Made by a program: the position numbers and the translations under genes. From positions 2,604,001 through 2,668,000 of the forward strand of contig NC_133105.1 of assembly GCF_022965805.1 (NCBI RefSeq): DNA of 64,000 nucleotides, written 5' to 3'. This document shows positions 23,101-34,242 of this stretch, in pieces (within the stretch, counting starts at the first letter, position 1; each line of letters begins with the position of its first letter). This DNA is from Primulina eburnea (lineage: Eukaryota > Streptophyta > Magnoliopsida > Lamiales > Gesneriaceae). The notes below the pieces were generated by a model. That model saw only the letters and a list, made by a program, of their open reading frames with translations, did no database searches and had not been told where the DNA came from.

Positions 23101-26100
23101 ACCGGAAGCAAAGATACAACTGCTAGCATGAGGGGAAATAACGTGGTGCATCAGGTTTCAGGTTCCCCTGTTCTTCGCAGTGATGAATTTGATATCTCGG
23201 TGGCAATGTTTAACACAGTATGTTTCATATAGTTCGGCACTGTTAATTACGTGATTTGGAGCTGACTTTTTCCTAATCCCCTATCTGCATTTATGATTCT
23301 TACGGCAGGCAGTTGTCTGGTTCCATCTTCACGAGTACCCAAAATCATTCTCATGTTTGGACGCTTTATATCAGAACATCGAACCAATTGATGAGGTAAG
23401 CAAGTATAATGTATTGCATGTTGCGATGTTTCTTGTTTGTGAATTCTGATTAAACCAATTGGCTAACTGTCAATATTATACAGGGGACTGCACTTCGTAT
23501 TTGCCTTTTGTTGCTGGATGTTGCATTACTCTCTCAGCATGCATTGAGATCTGCTGTAAGTACAATCTATCTCAGAATGGATGTGGTATTCTTATGCAGA
23601 GGTTCTTTTACTTGCTTTTGTCTAAATTTGATCAATATTATGGATCCTTTAGTTTCTTTAGTTATTTCTCAAGGAACAGATAGTATCGTCGTTCTAACCT
23701 GAAAAACGTTTGGCATGTTGTATTCTGCATTAAACTGCAAGTGGTCAACTCTGATGGAAATTTAAAGTAACTAACCAGCATGTGTGTATGTGCGAATTGC
23801 TTTTTGAATCTCTTAACTATGGGCAAAATTGCTTTTCCACAGTGAGATATTTTTCTTCTTCTTATTTTTTTAGTACAATTTTTACAACTACGGGGTGGGT
23901 TAGTGGGAGGGACGACATTTGTCATTTGATTTACGCGGGTGTCGAGGCTTCTGCCAGCTGAGCCAATTGGCTTCTGGCAGATGTTTACCTTAATTTTCAA
24001 AGCAGCGCTTCTGTGACATGTTTGGAGGAGTTTTTTGCTACGTGAGTTGGTGTTTCCCCTTGTCTTACCTTATATGGATTTGAGTGTATTCTTTGGGTGC
24101 TCTTATAACAGGCAATCGTGGTAGACACAAAGTTTACAATTTTTCTGGTAATAATTTTTAAATAGTTGAATGTCAAATTTCACTAGTGTATATCTAGATT
24201 AAAGTTTATGTTGACTAGAGGATCTTATTCCATGTTTCAGAAAAAGAAAAAAAACATGCTAGGTCCGTACATAAATATCTTTAAATTTAATAATGTCAAA
24301 GAAGGGTTTTAAGAATGGTGTAACAACTTTTTTATGATTTCTCTGCTTGATACTAGTTGCTGAATGAAGTGGAACAACATATGATTGTGTCTGATCCAAG
24401 TATTTGAGACTTCTGTATCTGATGAACATGTGAAGAACACCTCTGCGATTTATTATCAATGTTTTCGAAAATCTTTTTAGTATTAGAGGCTGCTACCTTA
24501 GGTGTGATTGAGCTCAGAAACCGCAACTAGTCGTGGAAGAAGTGTACAGAGACACAGACAGACAGACACACACACACACACACGGGGCAATAAAAACCTT
24601 GTGACAACTTGGAAATATTTCTAGTAATTTTGATATTAAATAGTGACCCAATAAGAATAATTATTTGTCTATCGGTCTTTCTAAGGAATGATTCTCATAG
24701 AAATGCAAGATTGAGCACTCTGGTTGGTTCATTTCAACTTAACACACTTTAGAAAATGTATAAATTCACTTTGAAGTAGCATCTGGAACCTGCATTAAAT
24801 ATACTGGTTGATTCAGGATAGCTTCTACTTTTCATTTATAAATTTTGATTTTTTGCACAATTACATAGGTACGGAGTATTGAACTGTTATTCATATTGTT
24901 GGCGTATACTCCCAAAACATATGTTGGGGTGGGACGAGTGGGCTAAAGTTATCCTTGTGAGAGTATATGGTTTAGAAGTTTTAGATGATCAAACTATTTG
25001 GAGTTAAATGTGTTTTCTCTGACAGCTCGCGCTTCCATTCCAGTTAGAATTAACTCTTGCAGTCTTGCTTGCTCTTCTCCGATGCAGTTTTGGTAGATGC
25101 GTTCTTTTCTTATGTAAATCTTTTAATAACTGTTATTTGAGTGACGAGGACTGGTTGTAGTTATAGCATGATAAGATTTACTGTTTGGGGTTAAGATGTA
25201 CCACCAGTTATTTGTCACATGTCCATGTCATAATATTTACTATTGTTTACTTCTTTAACTCTTTATCATGTATTGAGTCAAATAAGAATTATCATTTCAG
25301 GATGTGATAAGCTACATTGAGAAGGTTTTCTGTGTCAGTAGCTTGAACAATCAAGTAGACAACGGCCTCTCTGCACAGCAACAACCTTTGTCAGCATCCA
25401 AATCTGCTTCAATCCCCAGCAACTCAACTATTTCCGATGCTTTTCATTCTGATTCTGCTGACGCTTCCAATGCATTGGAGAATACTTTGATTGGCACGCT
25501 ATCAGAGGAAGCACTTGAAGATGAATCATTGCAGTTATTATCTTCCCTCGACATTAGTGGCCGAAACCTTCAAAGACCTGGCATCCCACTTTCTAATGAT
25601 CTCTTGAGGAGCCAAGCTGTTGAGTCCCTGCCAGCTGTTGATTTGAGGCTTAAGTTGTATCTTTACAAAGTTCGTTTTCTGCTTCTCACCAGGAACCTGA
25701 AGGCAGCCAAACGTGAAGTTAAGATGGCTATGAATATAGCTCGTGGCAAAGATTATGTCATGGCTCTCTATTTGAAGTCACAGCTCGAATATGCTCGTGG
25801 GAACCATCGCAAAGCAATCAAGCTTTTACTAGCATCAAATAACCACTCAGAAACTGGAACGTCTAACATGTACTACAATAATCTTGGGTGCATCTATTAT
25901 CGACTTGGGAAGCATCACACCTCGGGTTTATTCTTTTCTAAAGCCCTGAATAACAGCTTGCTCGTAAGGAAGGAAAAACCTCCAAAACTCTTAACTCTGT
26001 CTCAGGATAAATCGCTTCTGATCACATATAATTGTGGTGTGTGTTCCTTGACATGTGGTAGACCTTTCCATGCTGCCCGCTGTTTCCAAACCGCCAGCTT

Positions 26101-27319
26101 AATTTTTTACAATCAACCTCTTTTGTGGCTACGGATTGCTGAGTGCTGTCTAATGGCCTTGGAAAAGGGATTGATAAAATCTAGTGATTCCTCAAATGAC
26201 AGATCTGATATTAGAGTTAATGTCATTGGAAAGGGGAAATGGAGGCAACTTGCGCTGGGTTATCGGGTTTCATCAGATGACCAACTTGAATTTATCGGAA
26301 AGGATGATTTGTTTCCAAGTGATGGCAGGCAGCCTGGTCTCTCATTGTCTCTTGCCCGGCAGTGTTTGGTCAATTCTATGCATTTGTTGGATTCAATGGG
26401 GTCAAAAAGTTCTAGATTTGGTCCAGTTCATAGTTCGGAGGAAAGTGAATCAATAGAAACGTCACTGCTGCAGAGTACAGATAACAAGAATTCCACAGGT
26501 AGTGATCCCAAGTCATCTAATTTGTCATCCCCCACAAGCCAGGTCAATTCAAATGGTGAAGTGAAAGAACAAAGGGTAGGAAACAATCTAATTATGTCAT
26601 TGCAAAATTCTATTCCCGAATACGATGACTTTTGCATGAAGGAGAACAGGATGATAAAGCAAGCGGTACTTGCAGATTTGGCATATGTAGAGCTGGGACT
26701 CGGAAATCCTTTGAAAGCCCTGTCGACAGCAAAGACTCTGTTGAGACTACCAGAATGCTCAAGAATATACGTTTTTCTTGGGCTTATGTATGTAGCTGAG
26801 GCATTATGCCTGATAAACAAGGTGAAGGAAGCTGCTGACTATTTGATGATGTATGTGTCTGCTGGAAATAATGTGGAGCTTCCATACAGCCAAGAGGACT
26901 GTGAAAAACTGACTATGGAAAAGGAGCTTGACAACGAGGACTCAAATGGTTTGTCAGGGCCTCCAAATACTGGCTCTTCAGGAAGTGACTCCAAACTATC
27001 TGTGTTTGCCAGTCCTGAAGAGGCTCGTGGAATTTATTGTGCGAACTTTGCTGTCAGTTGTGTGTTGATGGGGGATCTTGAACGAGCCCAACAGTTTGTG
27101 ATGAAAGCATTATCTGAAATACCTAATGCTACCCAGGCTATTGTTACGGCGATTTATGTGGATCTAAAGTGTGGCAAAACACAAGAAGCTCTTGCCAAAT
27201 TGAAACAACATCGTGGAATTCGGTTCCTCCCCGGGGGGTTTAAAACTGAATGGTTTTTCTTGATGGAGCATTCTGTTGTTTTTATTGGTCACTCCGGCCT
27301 CCGACTCACTTTGTCTTGA
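20149..27319 (+). CDS. NOT10: CCR4-NOT transcription complex subunit 10
   Basis: Six coding exons: 20149-20313, 22398-22484, 23044-23217, 23309-23395, 23484-23555, 25301-27319. All introns are GT-AG and in phase 0, giving 867 aa, the usual plant length. CNOT10 is a TPR-repeat subunit of the CCR4-NOT deadenylase complex, which shortens mRNA poly(A) tails. Supporting segments: AAGLAKEAALLFQAGKYVDC near the N-terminus, HNIAVVENIQDGCPNPKRL across exons 1-2, AVVWFHLHEYPKSFSCLDAL, a TPR array at about residues 313-415 (LKLYLYKVRFLLLTRNLKAA, YYNNLGCIYYRLGKHHTSGL), SLSLARQCLVNS, ARGIYCANFAVSCVLMGDLE and AIYVDLKCGKTQEALAKLKQ at the C-terminus. The large last exon holds most of the protein. Introns 1 (2.1 kb) and 5 (1.7 kb) are long; intron 1 carries a small hAT-like insertion. 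The last 26 residues differ from what the family would end with, probably through a one-base shift in a G6 run at 27233-27238. Confidence 0.93.
21309..21439. mobile_element. Small hAT-like MITE in NOT10 intron 1
   Basis: A 131-base GC-rich patch inside the intron. The left end reads CCAGTGTTTTAAAAT and the reverse complement of the right end reads GTGGTTCTAAAAT; these pair with one gap. The flanking direct repeat GTCTTAA occurs at 21302-21308 and 21441-21447. The interior repeats CCTAGGCGG words. It is non-coding, and a longer open frame that overlaps its right edge is chance. Confidence 0.6.
24565..24583. repeat. (CA)n microsatellite in NOT10 intron 5
   Basis: About nine CA units, preceded by degenerate CAGACA units. 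Confidence 0.85.
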
Positions 27320-28299
27320 AGCAGCCTTATGTTCCTTAAAAGAGCCTTGGTATAAGTTGAGGACAAGGATAAGCTCTGCATTAGAAGGTAAGCTGTCAAT
27401 CCTTTTGAAAGGAGAATTTGTAACATAAAATTGTTCATCCGAAAGAATAATACTTTTATTTCCGATTCTTAGTTTTTTAGTGGCATGGCTTAATTTTGGT
27501 TACTAAAGATTCCCATATCTAGGTTTCGAGACTTAGTTTTGATTCAAATGTAGGCTTTGTCGAGATTCTATTGAATCATAGAGGGGCACGAGTTCTTGAG
27601 ATTATTAAGCAAACACAAAAACCAATACTCTTGTAGATGCCAGCATTTTAATTAGATCTTTTTTTCTATGTTAAATTTACATTTGCTTTTCATTGAATTT
27701 TGCTTCGGTTGGTGTATGGTTGGGTTTAGGAGAGGATCATCGCTGATAGTTTCATCATCATCCTAACAAGGGTTTACCAAACAATGTACATTTCATATCC
27801 TTCCAATATTTGAAATTGTTTTTCGTTTTGTCTACGTACAAGAATCTGAAATTGGACTGGGTTGGTGATGTGGCACAATCTAATTTATTTTGTTTTCCTT
27901 TTTACCAAAATCTAAGCCTTTTTTTTTTATATATATAAAATCCACCTCGTACCAAACGGATAAATATTTACAATTTCAAATCTTTTAAGAGAAAAAGAAG
28001 AGTATGATCCAATAAACCTTCGTGTTCAAGTAACGAACGACGAAACCTGTTATGCAATTCGATTATTGATCGCATAACAGACGTTATAATGCGTATATAT
28101 CATGTGATGTACCCTGTGCAAAGGGTATTTCTTCGTGTTCAAGAAAAAATATTACAATGGAGAAGTGCCAATCTGCAACATTAATTTAAACAAACGAACA
28201 ATATTTTATAATTTTAGTGAATACAAAATTCTATTAAAAATATATAAATAATATGCTTCATTTGGCAATCATGTATGTAGATTACATGTGAATATCAAA
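27320..28299. other. Convergent 3' intergenic region
   Basis: Holds the 3'UTRs of NOT10 (+) and the HHP gene (-). An open frame in a different phase from NOT10 runs over about 27267-27390 and is discussed in the findings. Otherwise AT-rich with no identifiable feature. Confidence 0.5.
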
Positions 28300-30516
28300 C
28301 TATTTGTCACACTCCATCTGACCACGATATCTCAAGAAAAATTGTGTAGCACCATAATGTGCTAATGCCCCCAACACAACGAACACATGGAAGATTTGAT
28401 GGCTATGCCCCGCAAGGTCGAAGAACCCCGGATTCCACCGCTCAGGAATCCGGCAAACATAAAACATCGTCCCGATCAAATAAGATGACGCCATGACAGA
28501 TTCATACGCCAGTGTAACGTTACGGTCGGGATCGTCCCAATTCACGACGACAGCATGAACCGCCGGTATCAAACCAATCAATCCCATAGAAACGAAAAGC
28601 ATAGCTCGAAAAGGACGGTATTTCCCAGTCGAGAAGGCCGGGGAGAGCAACGTGAAGATGGTGCAGATCCCGATGATCGTGATACCGGTCAGGTAAACGA
28701 CTTGCCAATGCGGGGTGCATTGAAAAATGTAGTACATGGCGGGGAAGTAGGACGTAATTATCATGACAGTTATACCGACATAATCCATCTGTAGTAGCAT
28801 TAAGTTAAGGTGGTGTGAATGGCAACAGAAGAGATGGCATATGCTACTTGAGAGGAGACAGAACATAGAACCGCTCAAGTACACGTAAAATGGCCAGTTC
28901 GTGACGACGGTTTCGAGCGAGGTTATGTCGATTTTCAAATGCGATTCTTGCTTCAGGTCGATCAATTTTGTCGGTCCCTGAAATGGGAAGTATTCAAATT
29001 TTCATTTTGGTCATTGAAAATTTAAAGAAACTTGATGACTTAGGTACTTGAATGAGGAAACTCACCAGGGAGAAATTCTTAGATATATTTGCTGATGGGT
29101 TTTGCCTGTAAAACAGAGAAAACGCTTTATTTCCTTTGCTTCAATTATGGAAACGTTAGTTTGCATTTGTGTCTGAATCGAACTTAAATCATTGTTCACA
29201 AACAACATAGTTCACCACAAGAGTGCCCTTTCCTTTTAGCTATTAGGAAGTAAAACTAGCCATGAAAAGAAATGTCAAAGATTTCGATGCAGCGGGTTCA
29301 CAATGTAGTGGCATAAACCTCACTCGACAGAGGAAAAAAGTGTGTCCATCCCATTGTAGTAAAAAAATCACATTGGATTTTAAGTTTTTTATTTAGCATC
29401 TGTATTTTTCGGTTTTTAGTAGGTAATGGAAGAAGAATTTATGGCAATGGCTTGAATTAAATTCCCATAGATAACGAGTCAACTTTTCAAAAAACTGGGT
29501 GACAGTTGACAGATCATAGTTAAATGTCCCTTTTTATGATTGAATTGATTGATAACAGACAGCTAATAACTGCTCTGCAGCAATTTTATTTCAATTTTAT
29601 TTACTTTTGCAAGCAATTATTAATAAAATCATGGCCAGAAAGAAAGACAAATTGTCCAGTTGCTCTCAACTTTTTTGAATATGAAAATATTAGCCAAGAA
29701 CGACAAAAATAAATAAAACAAAGAGGCAATGGTTTTCACAAAGGTTAATATTAAAAGAATTAATATCCTTTCATCTTGTGAACTTTCTAAAAATTCAAAT
29801 TTCATCAATTTTGAGTCATCCCTACCAGGTCGCCTCCCTCCACCAAAATCATCCCTTCTGACCATGTCTCCAGACTTGTTGCAAGCATAATATGTCTAAA
29901 AAATTAAATTATGTTTTTATGAACAGCAGAAATTAAATATTGAATCATACATCCTGCCACAACCAATCACCTCCATGGCCCAAGTTCTAAATTTGAACTA
30001 AAAATACATATGAGAGAAAAGGGGGATAAAATTCTTGAAATTACCCAACTAATACTGTGATGAAATCTGCAACCCGAGGCACGTCCTTTACATTTGCCAC
30101 TGTCAATCCCAAAAACAACAAGAACCCAAGCAAATGTCTGCAAGAAAACAAACAAATATGATTTCAGAATCTCAACTCATCTTAAGCCAAGAAAAATAAG
30201 ACAGATTCGAAGAAAAGAACTTCACTCACGTCCACACATTCAATGTCTCATTATGCCACCGAAATACACTAAAAAAGGCCTGTTTCAGAGGCCAATTAGC
30301 CCTATAATAATTCAATATATATTCATTATCCTTCATATACTCCGGCAGCTCATGATAGGATAAAAGATGACATTTTTTCCCTTTGAAATCTTTGCAACCA
30401 ATCCTTTTCTTGCTGATACTTTTCTTCTCTGCAGGTGTGCAAACTTTTGCATCTTTTTCTTGATCCATCCCTTTAACTTTCCTCTTCCGAACAGACCCTT
30501 TACTGCTACTTACCAT
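28300..30516 (-). CDS. HHP: Heptahelical transmembrane protein (HHP, PAQR/adiponectin receptor-like)
   Basis: Four exons on the minus strand: 30516-30230, 30137-30045, 29105-29066, 28977-28300. Splice sites are GT-AG, phases agree, 365 aa. PAQR proteins have seven membrane helices and a zinc site; plant HHPs are linked to ABA, sugar and cold responses. The soluble Lys-rich N-terminus is followed by LPEYMKDNEYILNYYRANWP and FRWHNETLNVWTHLLGFLLF (entry to helix 1), then WPFYVYLSGSMFCLLSSSIC. The zinc-ligand motifs are SSSICHLFCCHS (183-194) and HSHQIFH (331-337). IPERWNPGFFDLAGHSHQIF is family-typical. The short loop after helix 1 is closer to Arabidopsis HHP1/2/3 than to HHP4/5. The 40-base exon 3 is unusually small and the intron before it is about 940 bases. 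The start is the first ATG of the exon. Confidence 0.92.
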
Positions 30517-31329
30517 AATATAAAATTTCTTGAGCAGATAGTATTCTTGATTCGGAGAGAAAAATACGAACTCTTTTCATATGAAATACAGAGGGAAAAA
30601 AAGTGTGAACAGTATGGTAACAAGCAATTTTGAAAACAACAGAGCATTTATCAAGGAAGGCTTATACTTTGCCTTTGCTTGAATTTAATGCTGTGTCACA
30701 TTTGGTTAGGTTATCAATAACTTCTCCATTTAATGCTGGCATCATGCATCAGTTCTTATTTTGCATTGAGTTTATACTTCTTGTTTTTTTGAAAAAAATT
30801 GGTTTAAGTTTTAGGTTATCTTATCTAGGCTGTAAAATTTAAATAAGATGCTAATAGCTCAAATATTTAATTAAGTGGGAGTATATATTGATTTAATGTT
30901 ATTTATAGGTAGATTCAATATTTTTTTAAAACAAAATATATGATTTTGTTGAATTTGTCTATGTTTTGAAACAATTAAAAAAAATTGTTCCACTTTGGAT
31001 GTCAATTTACTGAGAGTTAAGGGTAATAAATATGAGTAAATTTAATATATACTTAAAATAAAATCCTTATTTTTCCCCAAAAAAGTAAAAATTAAAAGTA
31101 AATAAATCACGAGGATCTTGTATCCTGACAACACGCATTCGATGCTTTTACTGTCTTAGACAAATAAACAAACCTCTCCTTTCGTATGGGTTAGTTTTGA
31201 GTTTCAAGTCAATTGGAACAAGTTTTTAGTAGTTCAAGTTCAACACTTTTTAACCTTATAAGATCAGGTTTGAGTCAACATAAAATTAGTTAAAATAATT
31301 TGATTCATGTATACTTTTTTTCTTATCTC

Positions 31330-31640
31330 TAATGGAAAATTATGTCTCTCAAGAATGTCCGAGTTGATGAAATATATAAATTCTCGATAAAAAATCGTGA
31401 GTTTCATTTTTCAGATGTCAACATTCTCGAACGAACTTATCGTACATGGTTTGCCAAGTACGCATCCTTAAAACTAATTTGATTCATTTTTTTAATCTCT
31501 AATATTGGAAAATCAAAACATCGTGGGGTGTTCGAGTTGATGGTGTTGTAGGTAGACTTTTGGTCAACGATAATGAGTTCGATTTTCTCTACCAATTCTT
31601 TCTTGGACGAACCCGTCGTACATAGTTTGACTGACTAATA
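31330..31640 (+). mobile_element. Two diverged SINE-like repeats in tandem
   Basis: Two units of about 150 bases (about 31330-31465 and 31490-31640) share TCGAGTTGATG or TCCGAGTTGATG, then GAGTTCGATTTTC or GAGTTTCATTTTTC, then GACGAACCCGTCGTACATAG or AACGAACTTATCGTACATGG. GAGTTCGATTTTC resembles a tRNA-type box B (GGTTCGAnTCC) and lies about 40 bases after a possible box A. This spacing suggests a tRNA-derived SINE, but no poly-A tail or clean target duplication was found. Confidence 0.45.
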
Positions 31641-32401
31641 TGATTTGCTGACTACTACAACAGCTAGAGAGTTTATCTAGTGTACACCTAATTGTAACTA
31701 TTGCGATTTATCTCGTCACAATAATAAAAAAGGTAGGAAAATTAAAATTATAAGTGGTCTTAAATTGAAAGAGAAGACAAATTGAAATATCTTTTCAAGT
31801 AATTGATTTGTGGAGTGTCCATATCAATTGTGCTGAGTATTGCAAGGTAGTTAGAAATTTGGGGCATTTTCCCGAACTGTTTTGTAGGTAGGAGTTGAGC
31901 AAATTAAATGTTATAGCATCTTTATTCATCTCAAAATAAATATTGAGACTACGAAGTAGTAATTAATATAAATAGTAGGTTTTCGTCATATAATTTCATA
32001 AATCTAAATTCATGAGGCATGTCAACTCTGTCCATATTTATAGTAAAATAATAGTTTTAACATGAAAAATTAATATTTTTCATAGATCAGATCAAATTAA
32101 AATCCATATCAGAAAATTGACCGACGAAACGATCTCATATAAATTTTTGTTTCTATATAAAAATGGTGAGTTTGTTGCCCATAAGAAACTACAAAAAAAT
32201 CAACTTTGAACTGAATTTTATTACTTCTAATAAAAGTCATATTCTTTTATTAGACTATGTAATAGGTGTAGTATACTCAACATTAAACCATATGTTTTCC
32301 ATGTGGAATACTCTATTCCATAAACACGCTTCTAAGGGATTGTTAAAGGCGCATAATTTGATTCCGACTGGGAATGTATAATATATTTAATTATGTGTAC
32401 A

Positions 32402-32507
32402 GCGATATATTGCAAATTTCAATTAAAATTCTTTAAATAGAAGTATTTTTTACAGGGATATATTGCAAATTGCAATTAAAATTCTTTAAATAGAATTATT
32501 TTTAAAA
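32402..32507. repeat. 53-bp tandem duplication
   Basis: Two copies with period 53 share GATATATTGCAAATT, CAATTAAAATTCTTTAAATA and a terminal T-run, differing at a few positions. Non-coding. Confidence 0.9.
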
Positions 32508-33204
32508 AAAAATATACGTCGTGTTTTTGTTGGGGGTCATTCTATACAGCAAAAAGTGATAAGAGGAATTTAATCATATTATGTGTAAAAATTATATAAA
32601 GTCTTACATGAAATATTTCATGCTAATTATGTTATATTTTACAATAAACATATACTACCTACATCCTAATTACTACATAACTTTGTATCTTTTTTAACAC
32701 ATTAATAAATTCATTGAAAATTTTAATTATACAAATTACTTTTCAATTTTACTCTTATTTAATGTGTGTGTATATATATAGATTTAATATTAATAGATTT
32801 AATATTAATATAACATTAAGTATAATTCACCAATGCTTTTTATTATGTTTACATAATTTATTACATCCCTATTCCCCAAAAAAAAAGACACTTTAGAAAC
32901 GTGTCCATCCCATCTATCTAGTCTGTATAAACGGTCCAACAGAGCCATGAATTGAACCTTATTAATTCATATGTATGCCAGAATGGGCAGGCAGTAACTG
33001 CATTTACAATGTCTCAGCGTTTAAAACTCATATATTTATTTTTTTGGGAAGAAATGGTAAATAATTTCCACTGTATTTCGTTTCAGGGGGAAAAATGGAA
33101 TTCCTACTAACCTTAAATTATTAATTTTTGTTAAAATATTATTTGACACTTTGATTCAGAAGAAGATACGAACGTGTGTGAAAAGACAAAATCAATAACA
33201 CAAA

Positions 33205-33364
33205 AACTTTCAAATGTCAATTTTGTGATACAACTATTTTATTTGGGTCACTTATGAAAAATATTAATTTTTATGCTAAAATTATTATTTTTTTATTATA
33301 AATATGAACAAAGTTGATATGTCTTACAAATAGATATCCGTGAGACCGTCTCACAGTAGACCTA
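33205..33364 (-). mobile_element. MITE copy D, degenerate
   Basis: An old reverse-oriented copy. Recognisable parts are TTTATTTGGGTCACTTATGA, TTTTTATGCTAAAATTATT, and a well-preserved end CCGTGAGACCGTCTCACAGT followed by AGACCTA. Confidence 0.75.
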
Positions 33365-34242
33365 GTAAATTAATATGCAACAAAATATTATAGACCCATT
33401 GCCACCTAATTCCTAGCTAAGACTGAAGCTGTGAACAATACATTGTGCTTCAAGTGTGACACATTATGGTTAACTAATTTACAACCACAAATGTAGGTGT
33501 GTATGAACTCACTTAAACACGGTCCAACAAATCCAATATTACAATCAATTTATAATAAATAAATAATAGTTTCAATTTAAAAAATACACCATATCACTCC
33601 CCTGATAATGTTTTTTTTTTTTTATCATGGGGTGAAATATTTTCACAGTCACCTCTCTCCTATTGGAAGATGCTTATTGCAACATAACTTAGGTGACAAT
33701 CCCCCTGATAATATTGCACACTAACATAATTATGGTTATAGTTATGACAGCGTAAATCAGGTGGAGGCTAACAAGCTATCTCCACCATCAAAATCATCGA
33801 CAGACCATGCACATAAAATCGGTTGTATGCCTGATAACAAGCACCAGAACACGTACGAGAAATGACACAGCAGAGTGGCCAAAAAAGAGAGAATTATAGA
33901 ATTCTTTCCTGTTGTTTTGAATAGCCATTGAAACGGCCATTGTTACAGCTAAATAAAAATAATGAAATCTGTAAACAAAGGCACCAGCTTCGGATAAACG
34001 TTGGAGGTTTCATAAACTTAAATATTGGACTGTTATCTTTGTTAACATTTTCAACATATAGAGCAACCAAACAAGCTTTTCGCATATCAAAGGTTTCAAG
34101 AATATACACTGTAACCTGTGTATCCCAAACTATATGCTTTCCCAACATAGTGTCACTGTGCTGTGAGCAACAGGATGTAATCCGTAAAATTTGAGTATTC
34201 ATCATTCTTAATTTTGGCAGGTATGCACTTATAATTGAAAAG

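Larger units (their letters stand above)
30517..34242. other. Intergenic region between HHP promoter and SPS 3' end
   Basis: The HHP promoter side lies at 30517-31000 and the SPS 3'UTR at the other end. No gene is supported. Contents: SINE-like tandem pair (31330-31640), a 53-bp duplication (32402-32507), a degenerate MITE (33205-33364), and AT-rich sequence. Diverged words resembling the MITE end also occur at 32100-32150. Confidence 0.55.

Noticed and set aside
23662..24000. 112-codon minus-strand open frame in NOT10 intron 5
   Set aside because: No domain, no exon partners, and it is antisense to an intron; treated as chance.
29629..30155. Minus-strand open frames between HHP exons 2 and 3
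   Set aside because: They read through splice junctions of the HHP gene, and the four-exon model explains the region.
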